Assembly: GCF_030954495.1 (NCBI RefSeq)
Contig: NZ_JAVHUW010000048.1
Span: forward strand, 62,001 to 126,000
Reading direction: 5' to 3'
Length of the DNA stretch: 64,000 nt
Source: Candidatus Desulfosporosinus nitrosoreducens
GTDB lineage: Bacteria > Bacillota > Desulfitobacteriia > Desulfitobacteriales > Desulfitobacteriaceae
The translations under genes were made by a program, and so were the position numbers. The notes under the pieces were generated by a model. It saw only the letters and a list, made by a program, of their open reading frames with translations. It ran no database searches and was not told the origin of the DNA. Below, piece by piece: positions 20,067 to 29,515 of the stretch (position 1 is its first letter; the number at the start of each line of letters is the position of its first letter).

Positions 20067-20098
20067 TTGAATTATTATGCGTGCATATGTATAATTAT
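20067..20098 (+). promoter_or_regulatory. argC promoter overlapped by an ARG-box-like operator
   Basis: Promoter: TTGAAT at 20067-20072, 17-base spacer, TATAAT at 20090-20095. Over it lies an inverted repeat ATTATTATGC (20071-20080), 8 bases, GTATAATTAT (20089-20098). The same 10-8-10 arrangement is found at argF. ArgR/AhrC repressors bind AT-rich palindromes of this kind; binding here would block the promoter when arginine is plentiful. argR is not in the window. Confidence 0.65.
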
Positions 20099-20127
20099 GA
20101 AAAAGAACTAGAAGCGGAGGAAATGAC

Positions 20128-21153
20128 ATGAGAGTTGGAGTGCTTGGAGCGACAGGATATGCGGGGCAGGAATTGGTACGACTCTTGCGTCGCCATGAAA
20201 AAGTAAAAGAGCTGTATCTATCATCGTCCAGTGTGGCGGGTCAGGAGTACGCGGAGGTTTATCCTCACTGGAGCGGTCAAAATATAGGTATCTTGCAGGA
20301 TGAAAATGTACCTGATCTTGACGTGGTGTTTTGCGCACTTCCCCATGGCCTTACAGCCTCAAGGGCCGGGGGATTTTTAGAACGCAAGATGAAAGTTATT
20401 GACTTGGGAGCGGATTTTCGTTTGAATTCAGCTCAGATTTATGAGGAATGGTACAAAGTGAAACATCCTGCCGTTGAGTTGCTTTCTGAAGCTGTGTATG
20501 GGCTGCCGGAGCTTAACCGTGAGCAAATTAAAGGAAAAGCTTTAATTGCCAATCCGGGTTGTTACCCGACAGCAACCTTGCTGGCTCTGGTCCCTTTACT
20601 CAGAGATCAATTGCTCTATACCGAGAATTTGATTATCGATGCTAAATCGGGTGTTTCCGGGGCGGGACGAGGAGTTGCCCTGGGATATCATTACTCGGAG
20701 GTCAATGAAAATTTTAAAGCTTATGGAGTTGCCAGTCACCGCCATACCCCGGAAATAGAGCAAGAGCTTTCCCGGGCGGCCGGGCGGCCCTTAACGGTGA
20801 ATTTCACGCCTCACCTTGTGCCCATGACCAGGGGAATGTTAGCCACCATATACGCCAAAGTCAGAGCAGGAATCCAAGAAGAGGACTTGCGCAAGTCCTG
20901 GATCAAGCACTACGAAAAAGAACCCTTTGTTCATATTTTGCCGCGGGGTACGTGGCCGCAGACGAAATTCGCCAGCGGCAGCAACCAGGTCTTTTTGCAA
21001 TTAACGCTGGACCAAAGAACTGGTAACGCCATAATTGTGTCTGTCATCGATAACTTAATGAAAGGCGCTGCCGGTCAAGCGGTGCAAAATATGAACCTGA
21101 TCATGGGATGGCCGGAAGAACAAGGAATTAGCGGAACGGCGCTTTGGCCTTAA
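20128..21153 (+). CDS. argC: N-acetyl-gamma-glutamyl-phosphate reductase
   Basis: Third step of arginine synthesis: NADPH-dependent reduction of N-acetylglutamyl phosphate to the semialdehyde. The 341-residue product has the dinucleotide-binding start VGVLGATGYAGQELVRLL, the active-site cysteine in ANPGCYPTATLLAL, and the late HLVPMTRGMLATIY region. A GCGGAGG site precedes the ATG. First gene of argCJBD-carAB. Confidence 0.96.
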   Translation: MRVGVLGATGYAGQELVRLLRRHEKVKELYLSSSSVAGQEYAEVYPHWSGQNIGILQDENVPDLDVVFCALPHGLTASRAGGFLERKMKVIDLGADFRLNSAQIYEEWYKVKHPAVELLSEAVYGLPELNREQIKGKALIANPGCYPTATLLALVPLLRDQLLYTENLIIDAKSGVSGAGRGVALGYHYSEVNENFKAYGVASHRHTPEIEQELSRAAGRPLTVNFTPHLVPMTRGMLATIYAKVRAGIQEEDLRKSWIKHYEKEPFVHILPRGTWPQTKFASGSNQVFLQLTLDQRTGNAIIVSVIDNLMKGAAGQAVQNMNLIMGWPEEQGISGTALWP

Positions 21154-21213
21154 ACGAAGGGCCTTGCTATTGGGAATAACGATGAATGTCGATGTTAAAA
21201 GGAGTATGAGGGT

Positions 21214-22476
21214 ATGGGTAAGGCAGTTGAGGGTTGGAGACAAATCGCAGGCGGTATTGCCGCGCCCCAGGGATTTTATGCTGTGGGCGTTCAGGCAGGA
21301 ATTAAGTATCCTGACAAATATGATGTGGCTTTGATTTATTCTCAGGTTCAAGCGCAGGCGGCCGGGGTGTACACGAAAAACTTAGTGAAAGCACACCCCC
21401 TTTATTTAACCCAGAACCATTTGCGCAACGGCTTGGCCCAGGCGATAGTGGTTAACAGTGGAAACGCCAATGCCTGTGTGGGAGATTTCGGAGATCAGTC
21501 TGCTTTAGCGATGGCCGAAGTGGTGGCTATGTTTACGGCAGTTTCGCAAGATGACGTGCTTGTTGCTTCGACCGGAGTGATCGGAGTCGAAATGCCGATT
21601 GAACGTGTTTTGGTCGGAATCCGGGCGGCAAGTGCCGAGCTTTTGAGTAATGTTGTGCAGGATTTAAAAGGCCGGCAGGACGACGCGCCAAATGATGGGG
21701 CTCATCGGGCAGCTTTGGCAATTATGACGACGGATACCGTGGTCAAAGAGTATGCTTACGAACTTCCCTGTTCTCAGGGAGGTGTGATTAAACTGGGGGC
21801 TATGGCCAAAGGATCAGGGATGATTCATCCCAATATGGGAACTATGTTAGGCTTTTTGACAACAGATGCGTCTGTTCCTTCCGCGGTTTTGCAGCGCCTC
21901 TTGCGTGAGGCTGTGGAGGAGAGTTTCAATATGGTCACAGTGGACGGAGATACGAGTACGAATGATATGGTACTTATTTTAGCGAATGGTACTTCGGGCA
22001 TCACTCCCAGTGACGAAGACATGATTAATTTTGAAAACATGGTCAAAGGAATGTGCGTTCAGCTGGCCAAAGATATTGCTCGTGATGGGGAAGGCGCCAG
22101 CAAGTTCATGGAAGTCGCGGTTTCAGGGGCTAAAACGAAGGAAGATGCCCGCAAAATTGCCCGCAGTATTTGCGGGTCCAGTCTGGTGAAAGCCGCATTG
22201 TTTGGCGAAGATGCCAACTGGGGAAGGATTTTAACCGCGGCGGGATATGCGGGGGCGGACTTTGATCCGGGCATTGTGGATATTTTCCTGGGAGATATGG
22301 TTGTGGCCCAAGGGGGTCGAGGGGTTGCTTTTTCTGAGGAAACTGCCAAAGAGATTTTGGGGCGTAAAGAAGTACAGATTCGCTTAGCCCTGAACGGCGG
22401 GGAAGAAAAGGCGACAGCCTGGGGATGTGATCTTACTCATGAGTACGTCACGATCAACGGAAGTTATCGAACCTAA
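21214..22476 (+). CDS. argJ: Glutamate N-acetyltransferase / amino-acid acetyltransferase
   Basis: Transfers the acetyl group from N-acetylornithine to glutamate, making the pathway cyclic; many ArgJ also use acetyl-CoA. The 420-residue precursor is expected to cut itself before Thr210 in the motif MGTML (KGSGMIHPNMGTML), giving two chains; the new N-terminal threonine is the nucleophile. GTML rather than the common ATML is a mild variation. AAAGGAG lies before the ATG. No argA is visible in this cluster, in keeping with a bifunctional ArgJ. Confidence 0.95.
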   Translation: MGKAVEGWRQIAGGIAAPQGFYAVGVQAGIKYPDKYDVALIYSQVQAQAAGVYTKNLVKAHPLYLTQNHLRNGLAQAIVVNSGNANACVGDFGDQSALAMAEVVAMFTAVSQDDVLVASTGVIGVEMPIERVLVGIRAASAELLSNVVQDLKGRQDDAPNDGAHRAALAIMTTDTVVKEYAYELPCSQGGVIKLGAMAKGSGMIHPNMGTMLGFLTTDASVPSAVLQRLLREAVEESFNMVTVDGDTSTNDMVLILANGTSGITPSDEDMINFENMVKGMCVQLAKDIARDGEGASKFMEVAVSGAKTKEDARKIARSICGSSLVKAALFGEDANWGRILTAAGYAGADFDPGIVDIFLGDMVVAQGGRGVAFSEETAKEILGRKEVQIRLALNGGEEKATAWGCDLTHEYVTINGSYRT

Positions 22477-22494
22477 AAAGTGGAGGTGCCGGAG

Positions 22495-23391
22495 ATGACC
22501 CCTATCGAGGAGGGAATTGGCAAAGCCGGAGTTTTAGTAGAGGCTCTGCCCTATATTCAGAAATTCGCGGGAAAAACAGTCGTGATCAAATACGGCGGTC
22601 ACGCCATGGTGGACCCCGTTCTTAAAGAATCCGTGATGCTAGATATTTTGCTTTTGCACTCGGTGGGAATCCGGCCTGTTTTAGTTCACGGCGGCGGGCC
22701 GGAGATAAATGCCATGTTAAAAAAAGTGGGGATTGAGAGCCAATTTGTCAAAGGCTTGCGGGTCACTGACGCGCAAACGATGGAGATAGCCCAAATGGTG
22801 CTTCTGGGAAAACTGAACACGGAAATGGTCTCTATGCTGAACCGCTTTGGCGGCAAGAGCGTCGGCCTGTCCGGCAAGGATGCTCAGTTGCTGCTGGCAA
22901 CTAAGAAGCCTCTCCAGATTCCCAACAGCGCCGGGGAAATGGAGGAAATTGATTTAGGGCTGGTCGGGGAAATTCATACGGTCACACCGGATATTTTACA
23001 TACCCTGTTAGAACAAGGGTATATACCTGTTATTTCTCCGGTAGCCAGTGGGGAAAATGGGGAAACCTTCAATGTCAACGCGGACACCGCTGCGGGAAAA
23101 ATAGCGGAAGCCTTGAGTGCCGATAAGCTGCTACTTTTAACCGATGTTCGCGGTATACTTCGCGATGTAGCGGCCCCAGACTCACTTATTTCAACGATTA
23201 GCAGAAACGAAATTGATGTTTTAGTGGAACAGGGGGTCTTGCAAGGCGGAATGCTGCCGAAAGTTGAATGCGCGGTTTCAGCCTTAGAGCAAGGCGTTGG
23301 CAGTGTGCATATTCTTGATGGGCGAATACGCCATGCCGTCTTACTCGAACTGTTTACAGACGGTGGAATTGGGACTATGTTCAAAGACTAG
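22495..23391 (+). CDS. argB: Acetylglutamate kinase
   Basis: Phosphorylates N-acetylglutamate, the usual feedback-controlled step. The 298-residue product shows [10 protein letters not shown] (phosphate binding), [28 protein letters not shown] and the C-terminal [14 protein letters not shown], matching the amino-acid kinase fold. The N-terminal helix before residue 25 is the element arginine-inhibited hexameric enzymes use. ATG 22495 is preferred over in-frame GTG 22480 because TGGAGGTG (22481-22488) lies correctly upstream. Confidence 0.95.
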   Translation: MTPIEEGIGKAGVLVEALPYIQKFAGKTVVIKYGGHAMVDPVLKESVMLDILLLHSVGIRPVLVHGGGPEINAMLKKVGIESQFVKGLRVTDAQTMEIAQMVLLGKLNTEMVSMLNRFGGKSVGLSGKDAQLLLATKKPLQIPNSAGEMEEIDLGLVGEIHTVTPDILHTLLEQGYIPVISPVASGENGETFNVNADTAAGKIAEALSADKLLLLTDVRGILRDVAAPDSLISTISRNEIDVLVEQGVLQGGMLPKVECAVSALEQGVGSVHILDGRIRHAVLLELFTDGGIGTMFKD

Positions 23392-23461
23392 GCAATGAAG
23401 GCTTGATTTAAATTACTGAATGTCAAAGGTCAAATTTTGAATAAGATAGGGTGAGGAAACA

Positions 23462-24676
23462 ATGACACAGTTAGAGGGCTTATCTATGGAAGAAATCATA
23501 GAGCAAGGAAAAAATGTGGTGATGAACACCTATGGCCGCTTACCCATGACGATGGTTAAAGGGGAAGGGGCTTGGGTTTGGGATACGGAAGGAAAACGTT
23601 ATTTGGATTTTTTAACCGGACTAGCCGTTAATTCCTTGGGGCATAGTCATCCGGCCATTGTAAAGGCTATCCAAGAGCAGGCCCAAGAGATTTTGCATAC
23701 GTCGAATTTATATTGGATTCCGAATCAAGTTGCTTTGGCAGAGCGTTTAGTGAAACATTCTTTCGCCGATAAAGTGTTCTTTTGCAACAGCGGCGCGGAA
23801 GCTAATGAAGCGGCTTTTAAATTGGCCCGGAAATATGCCAAAAAAATGTATGGATCACCTAAATATGAAGTGCTGTCCATGGAGAACTCTTTTCATGGAC
23901 GCACTTTAGCCACACTAACCCTGACAGGGCAGACCAAATATCAAGAAGGGTATGACCCTCTGCCCGTTGGCTTAAGTTATACCGCCTTAAATGATGTTGA
24001 GGGACTAAAAGCTAAAATTAGTGAAAAAACAGCCGCGGTCTTTATTGAACCCATTCAAGGTGAAGGGGGAGTTATTCCCGCTACGAGTGAGTTTCTGCAA
24101 AAGGCCCGTGCCTTGTGCGACCAATACGGCGCTTTGTTGGTTTTTGATGAGGTGCAGTGTGGGGTCGGAAGAACCGGAAAGCTTTTTGCTTATGAATGGA
24201 GCGGTGTGACTCCGGATATTATGACCTTAGCCAAAGCCTTAGGGGGCGGGGTGCCGATTGGGGCGATGCTTGCCACGGACAAAGTTGCCGCTGCTTTCCA
24301 GCCGGGAGATCATGCCTCAACGTTTGGCGGGAATCCTCTGGCTACTGCCGTAGGCTGCGCTGTTTTAGATGTAATGCTCGCAGAAGGGTTTTTTGCGGGT
24401 GTGCAGGAAAGGGCAAACTATTTGCGCCAGGGCCTTGAACAATTGGCCCGCAAGTATCAAACCGGAGACCCTGTGCGGGGGCAAGGGTTTATTCTCGGCT
24501 GGCCTGTTGCCAAATTTGGGCCGGAACTCGTCGAGAGCTGCCGCCAAAAAGGATTGCTGATAAACTGTGTCGGAGGTAAAACCCTGCGCTTTCTGCCTCC
24601 TCTGCTGGCAGAAAAGGCAGAGATAGATGAAGCTTTGAACATCTTGGATGATGTTTTCAGCGAGATTTGGAAGTAA
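23462..24676 (+). CDS. argD: Acetylornithine aminotransferase
   Basis: PLP-dependent transfer of an amino group from glutamate to N-acetylglutamate semialdehyde. The 404-residue product has the glycine-rich FCNSGAEANEAAFKLARKY phosphate site, the FDEVQCGVGRTGK motif with the PLP-pyridine aspartate, and the PLP lysine in TLAKALGGGVPIGAM. A 70-base gap after argB has no terminator, so it is probably cotranscribed. Confidence 0.95.
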   Translation: MTQLEGLSMEEIIEQGKNVVMNTYGRLPMTMVKGEGAWVWDTEGKRYLDFLTGLAVNSLGHSHPAIVKAIQEQAQEILHTSNLYWIPNQVALAERLVKHSFADKVFFCNSGAEANEAAFKLARKYAKKMYGSPKYEVLSMENSFHGRTLATLTLTGQTKYQEGYDPLPVGLSYTALNDVEGLKAKISEKTAAVFIEPIQGEGGVIPATSEFLQKARALCDQYGALLVFDEVQCGVGRTGKLFAYEWSGVTPDIMTLAKALGGGVPIGAMLATDKVAAAFQPGDHASTFGGNPLATAVGCAVLDVMLAEGFFAGVQERANYLRQGLEQLARKYQTGDPVRGQGFILGWPVAKFGPELVESCRQKGLLINCVGGKTLRFLPPLLAEKAEIDEALNILDDVFSEIWK

Positions 24677-24805
24677 TGCCAAGAGTCAGGGGACTTGAAG
24701 CCGGAAAGAAAATAATGTTGACCGGAAAAGCGATTAAATAATTTAGGCAATAGAAATCGGGAAAACAGAGAGAACTTTTTAGTTCTTGATTCAAGGAGGG
24801 ATGAG

Positions 24806-25906
24806 ATGAAGGCAGCACTCGTTCTTGAGACCGGGAAGGTTTTTAGGGGAGAATCCTTTGGGGCAACCGGCGAGGCCTGGGGTGAGGTCGTTTTTAACAC
24901 GGGAATGACCGGTTATCAGGAGGTATTGACAGATCCCTCATATGCGGGGCAAATGGTTTGCATGACCTACCCGCTCATCGGAAATTATGGAGTTAATAAA
25001 CAGGATGATCAGTCTGAAAAGGTTCAGGTTCAGGGATTTATTGTGAAAGAGGCGGCGCGCAATCCCAACCATTGGCAACTGGAAAAGAACGTTTCGAGAA
25101 CGCTGGCCCAATCCGGTGTGGTTGGCATCAAAGGTATTGACACCCGTGCTTTGACTCGGATTATTCGTGAATTTGGGGTCTTGCGCGGGGTGATTACTAC
25201 CGAGATGGAACGTATTGAGAGGCTGCCTGCCCAATTAAAAGCTTGGCAGGTTCCCGAAGATGTTGTTGCCGAAGTCAGTACCAAAAAAATTTATACTTTG
25301 CCTGCTCTTGGCGAGCCAAAGGAGCAATTTCATGTCGTTGTGCTGGATTTTGGCATTAAAAGGAATATTTTACAAGCCATGCAGGCTCAAGGTTTCCGCT
25401 TAACTGTCGTTCCTTTCAGCACATCAGCGCAACAAATTTTAGAACAAAATCCTGACGGTATTTTTCTCTCCAATGGTCCGGGAGATCCGAAATGTGTCCA
25501 GGCGGGGATAGCAACGATTCGAAGCTTGATGGGCCAACGTCCCATCTTTGGAATCTGTTTGGGACACCAACTATTGTCTTTGGCTCTGGGCGGAGATACT
25601 TACAAGATGAAATTTGGACATAGGGGCGGCAATCAGCCTGTCCAGGAGCTGGAGTCCAAACGTGTGACGATTACTTCACAGAATCATGGGTATGCGATCT
25701 CCGAGGAAAGCCTGGTCCAGACTCCTTTGTACGTAACCCACCGCAATCTCAACGACCAAAGCGTTGAAGGGGTTAAACATCAGGAGTTGCCGGTATTTTC
25801 CGTTCAGTATCATCCGGAAGCCGGCCCCGGGCCGAGCGAATCCCTTTATCTCTTTGAAGAGTTTGCACAATTAATGCAGGAATGGAGGGCTCAGCATGCC
25901 TCTTAA
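24806..25906 (+). CDS. carA: Carbamoyl-phosphate synthase small subunit
   Basis: Glutaminase subunit that feeds ammonia to CarB. In 366 residues: an N-terminal CarA domain (about 1-140) and a class I glutamine amidotransferase domain with the nucleophile in GICLGHQ and the His/Glu pair in [17 protein letters not shown] site precedes the ATG. Position within the arginine cluster suggests the arginine-linked enzyme. It overlaps carB by 11 bases. Confidence 0.96.
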   Translation: MKAALVLETGKVFRGESFGATGEAWGEVVFNTGMTGYQEVLTDPSYAGQMVCMTYPLIGNYGVNKQDDQSEKVQVQGFIVKEAARNPNHWQLEKNVSRTLAQSGVVGIKGIDTRALTRIIREFGVLRGVITTEMERIERLPAQLKAWQVPEDVVAEVSTKKIYTLPALGEPKEQFHVVVLDFGIKRNILQAMQAQGFRLTVVPFSTSAQQILEQNPDGIFLSNGPGDPKCVQAGIATIRSLMGQRPIFGICLGHQLLSLALGGDTYKMKFGHRGGNQPVQELESKRVTITSQNHGYAISEESLVQTPLYVTHRNLNDQSVEGVKHQELPVFSVQYHPEAGPGPSESLYLFEEFAQLMQEWRAQHAS

Positions 25907-28900
25907 TCCGGCCTGGAAAAAGGTCCTGGTCATTGGCTCAGGGCCAATTGTGATTGGGCAAGCGGCAGAGTTTGATTATGCCGGAACCCAAGCCTGCAAA
26001 GCTCTGCGTGAAGTAGGTTTAGAAGTGGTCCTGGTCAACAGTAATCCAGCGACGATTATGACAGATGCTAAAATGGCTGACCTCACCTACATTGAACCAT
26101 TATTGCCCGAGTATCTGGAAAGAATCCTGCAGAAGGAGCGTCCCGACGCTTTGCTGCCGACCTTAGGCGGTCAAACGGGTCTCAATCTGGCCATGGAGTT
26201 GGAACGCGGCGGTGTCTTAAAAAAATACGGTGTGGATCTGCTTGGCTGTAATGCGGAAACTATTTATAAAGCGGAAGATCGTGATGCGTTCAAAGAGACA
26301 ATGCTTTCCTTAGGCGAGCCGGTCGCTGAAAGTGTCATTGTGACAAGTCTCCAAGAAGGAGAGAAGTTTGCCGAAAGTCAAGGTTTTCCCTTGATTATTC
26401 GCCCCGCTTATACTTTAGGCGGGACCGGAGGGGGAATCGCCAAGAATTCCAAACAATTGGCAGAGATTTTACAGCGGGGGCTGCAAGCCAGTCCGATTGG
26501 GCAGTGCCTTTTAGAGCGAAGCGTAGCGGGTTGGAAAGAAATTGAATATGAAGTAATGCGTGATGGTGCCGATAACTGTATTACAATTTGTAATATGGAG
26601 AATATAGATCCCGTGGGAATTCATACAGGAGACAGTATTGTAGTAGCTCCTTCCCAAACGTTAAGTGACGTTGAATATCAAATGCTGCGGGCTTCTTCCC
26701 TGAAAATTATTCGGTCTTTAGGAGTCAACGGCGGCTGTAATGTGCAGTTTGCCTTAAACCCCGCCAGCCGGGAATATGTTGTGATAGAAGTCAATCCTCG
26801 GGTCAGCCGTTCCAGTGCCCTTGCTTCGAAAGCGACAGGCTACCCGATTGCTAAAATGGCGGCTCTTTTAGCGGTTGGTTTTACCCTGCCGGAACTGACC
26901 AATCCGGTGACAGGGCATACGAGCGCCTGTTTTGAGCCGGCTCTGGATTATGTCGTCGTCAAGTTTCCCCGCTGGCCTTTTGATAAATTTCCGGCCGCAG
27001 ATCATCGCTTAGGTACGCAGATGAAAGCGACGGGTGAGGTAATGGCTATGGAGCGAACGTTGGAAGGTGCGCTGTTAAAAGCGGCCCGCTCTTTGGAAAT
27101 TGGCAGTGTAGGGCTTCGTATTCCGGTTTCCGGCGGCTGGACGGAGATGGAGATTGAAGACAAACTTGCTTCGACAGATCATGAACGCTTTTTTGCCGTT
27201 GCCGAAGCGTTTCGGCGGGATTGGACAAATCTCGAAGTGCAAATGCTCACTCAGATTGATCCCTTTTATCTACATAAAATTAAGGATCTGGTTTTATTGG
27301 AACGACGCCTTCAAGGAGAGCCTTTAACCCTGGAGTTGTTACATTTGGCCAAAATTCAAGGATTCTCCGACTTGGCGGTTGCCAAGCTGACTGGACGTAC
27401 GGAAGAAAAAATACGGGCTTTGCGGATGGAAAACGGAATTATTCCTGTCTTTAAAACGGTGGATACCTGTGCGGCCGAATTTGCCTCGGCAACGCCCTAC
27501 TATTATTCGTCCTATGAGGAAGAGGATGAAGGAGAAGTGCACAGCGGGCCTAAAGTTGTTGTCTTAGGTTCAGGCCCGATCCGGATCGGGCAGGGGATAG
27601 AGTTCGATTATTGCTCGGTTCATGCCCTCATGGCTCTTCAAGACGCGGGTGCAGAGGCAATTATGATCAATAACAATCCCGAGACAGTTTCCACAGATTT
27701 TGATACGGCAGATAAATTGTATTTTGAGCCTTTAACGTTGGAAGATGTGCTTCATGTCCTGCATAAGGAGCAAGCGGAGGGTGTACTTGTGCAATTCGGC
27801 GGGCAGACGGCGATTAATCTGGCAGGGCGGCTTGACCGGGCTGGGGTGAAGGTTTTGGGAACTCCTGTGGACGCCATTGATATGGCCGAGGACCGGGAAC
27901 GCTTTGCAGAGCTCTTAAGCCGCCTAGGAATCCCCCAATCCGAGGGACGAAGCGTTACTTCCGTCAGTCAAGCGTCTGATGTGGCGGAGGAATTGGGATT
28001 CCCGGTGATTGTTCGCCCTTCCTATGTGATCGGGGGACGGGCCATGCAAGTCGTGGAAACTCTCACTGAACTGGAAGATTATTTGCGTCGGGCGATTCAT
28101 CTTTCAGAAGAACATCCCATTTTGGTCGATCGTTATTTGGGTGGCAAGGAAGTAGAAATTGATGCCGTTTCCGACGGCGGGACTACGGTAATTGCCGGAA
28201 TAATGGAACATATCGAACGTGCCGGCGTTCACTCCGGAGACAGCTTAGCGGTTTATCCTCCTCAAAGTCTGACTCCCGCCGAAATTGACCAGATTCAGGA
28301 TTACACTTGCCGCTTGGCCTCCGGGCTTGGCATTCGCGGGTTGATTAATATTCAATTTGTCGTCCTACGCGGCAAAGTGTATGTTTTAGAAGTGAATCCA
28401 AGGGCAAGCCGAACTGTGCCGATCCTCTCCAAAGTGACAGGGATTCCTCTCGTTAATTTGGCGGTTCAGGTTGCTTTAGGCCAGACCTTGCAGGAGATGG
28501 GCTATAGACATGGGCTCGCCGCTGAGGTACCTTTCGTAGTGGTTAAGGCCCCGGTCTTTTCCTTTGAAAAGCTGACCAAAGTTGAAACATCTTTGGGCCC
28601 GGAAATGAAATCAACGGGTGAAGTTCTGGGAATGGACATTCAATTTGGGCATGCTTTAGCCAAAGCCTTTGCGGCCTCGCGTATTCCGCTTCCCAATGAT
28701 GGGAACATCCTGGTTTCCGTGGCGGAAAAGGACCGGCCGGAGGCGATTACCCTTGCCTTTCAGCTTGCCAAGCTGGGCTTTGGAGTGAAAGCGACGGGTG
28801 ATACGGCTAAGGCTTTAGAACTCTGCGGAGTGAAGGCTGAGGCGGTAAGTGAATCCAGTCAGGTCCTTCAAGAGTCTATTCGGCAGCGGGAGTTTTCTTT

Positions 28901-29090
28901 TATCCTCAGCACCCCAACGAAAGGGAAGGCTCCCGAACATACAGGGTATTTGTTAAGACGTTTGGCGGTGGAGCATGGGGTGCCTTGCTTCTCTTCCATG
29001 GATACGGCGAAGGCGGTTGTGCGGGCCTTGCAGGAGATCCGCGGTCATACGGCTCCGCAGGTGCTTTCGTTACAGGAGTATTTGGCTTAG
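25896..29090 (+). CDS. carB: Carbamoyl-phosphate synthase large subunit
   Basis: Makes carbamoyl phosphate from bicarbonate, ammonia and two ATP. The 1064-residue chain has the two homologous ATP-grasp halves, each starting with a GSGPIxIGQ motif ([18 protein letters not shown] near residue 12 and [18 protein letters not shown] near 560) and each with EVNPR; the last 120 residues form the MGS-like allosteric domain. The start overlaps carA. Length is normal for the family. Confidence 0.97.
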   Translation: MPLNPAWKKVLVIGSGPIVIGQAAEFDYAGTQACKALREVGLEVVLVNSNPATIMTDAKMADLTYIEPLLPEYLERILQKERPDALLPTLGGQTGLNLAMELERGGVLKKYGVDLLGCNAETIYKAEDRDAFKETMLSLGEPVAESVIVTSLQEGEKFAESQGFPLIIRPAYTLGGTGGGIAKNSKQLAEILQRGLQASPIGQCLLERSVAGWKEIEYEVMRDGADNCITICNMENIDPVGIHTGDSIVVAPSQTLSDVEYQMLRASSLKIIRSLGVNGGCNVQFALNPASREYVVIEVNPRVSRSSALASKATGYPIAKMAALLAVGFTLPELTNPVTGHTSACFEPALDYVVVKFPRWPFDKFPAADHRLGTQMKATGEVMAMERTLEGALLKAARSLEIGSVGLRIPVSGGWTEMEIEDKLASTDHERFFAVAEAFRRDWTNLEVQMLTQIDPFYLHKIKDLVLLERRLQGEPLTLELLHLAKIQGFSDLAVAKLTGRTEEKIRALRMENGIIPVFKTVDTCAAEFASATPYYYSSYEEEDEGEVHSGPKVVVLGSGPIRIGQGIEFDYCSVHALMALQDAGAEAIMINNNPETVSTDFDTADKLYFEPLTLEDVLHVLHKEQAEGVLVQFGGQTAINLAGRLDRAGVKVLGTPVDAIDMAEDRERFAELLSRLGIPQSEGRSVTSVSQASDVAEELGFPVIVRPSYVIGGRAMQVVETLTELEDYLRRAIHLSEEHPILVDRYLGGKEVEIDAVSDGGTTVIAGIMEHIERAGVHSGDSLAVYPPQSLTPAEIDQIQDYTCRLASGLGIRGLINIQFVVLRGKVYVLEVNPRASRTVPILSKVTGIPLVNLAVQVALGQTLQEMGYRHGLAAEVPFVVVKAPVFSFEKLTKVETSLGPEMKSTGEVLGMDIQFGHALAKAFAASRIPLPNDGNILVSVAEKDRPEAITLAFQLAKLGFGVKATGDTAKALELCGVKAEAVSESSQVLQESIRQREFSFILSTPTKGKAPEHTGYLLRRLAVEHGVPCFSSMDTAKAVVRALQEIRGHTAPQVLSLQEYLA

Positions 29091-29160
29091 GAGAAGAGGA
29101 ATTACACGTTCGTGTTTATAGTGGGTGAATATCAGAAAGTCCAACTCAGTAGATACGCTA

Positions 29161-29201
29161 AGAAGAAGCTTCAGTGACGGTTTGTCATCGAAGCTTCTTT
29201 G
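29161..29201 (+). terminator. Terminator after carB
   Basis: AAGAAGCTTCAGTGAC, loop GGTTT, GTCATCGAAGCTTCTT: a stem of about 15 pairs with one mismatch, followed by TGCATTATTT. It closes the argCJBD-carAB operon. Confidence 0.8.
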
Positions 29202-29362
29202 CATTATTTAAGAATAATCAAGCCAGGCTCTAGTAAATTTTTAAAGTTCCCCAAAATTAAAAATAAAAAAGTACCAAATGTTCAGTTTATTCAAAAGTAG
29301 TGTATAATAATTTGGAAAGATAACACAGGCACTCTAAAGAAAATATTAAAGGAGGAAGGCTT

Positions 29363-29449
29363 TTGTCTTCAAAGTTTTTAATTGTCGCCGGGCCTTTGAT
29401 TATTTTAGGGAACGCCCTTTGTGCCATTGTGATGGGTCTCCACAGCTAA
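29363..29449 (+). CDS. Small membrane peptide ORF (28 residues)
   Basis: Starts at TTG 29363 behind a very good AAAGGAGGAAGG site and encodes a single hydrophobic helix (LIVAGPLIILGNALCAIVMG) with a short polar head. A TATAAT at 29303-29308 could belong to its promoter, although a -35 is not convincing. I know no family for it. The ribosome site and the ideal membrane-helix composition make a real gene plausible. It precedes the DUF4157 gene by 66 bases. Confidence 0.45.
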   Translation: MSSKFLIVAGPLIILGNALCAIVMGLHS

Positions 29450-29515
29450 TACTCTTCATATTCAGGATCTGTGGAGTGATATGCGCGAATAAAATATTGA
29501 GGTGGGGGGTTGTTT

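Noticed and set aside
19795..20127. T-box or other riboswitch upstream of argC
   Set aside because: No T-box sequence or specifier stem is seen; the hairpin at 19997-20026 is upstream of the promoter and so is not in the argC leader.
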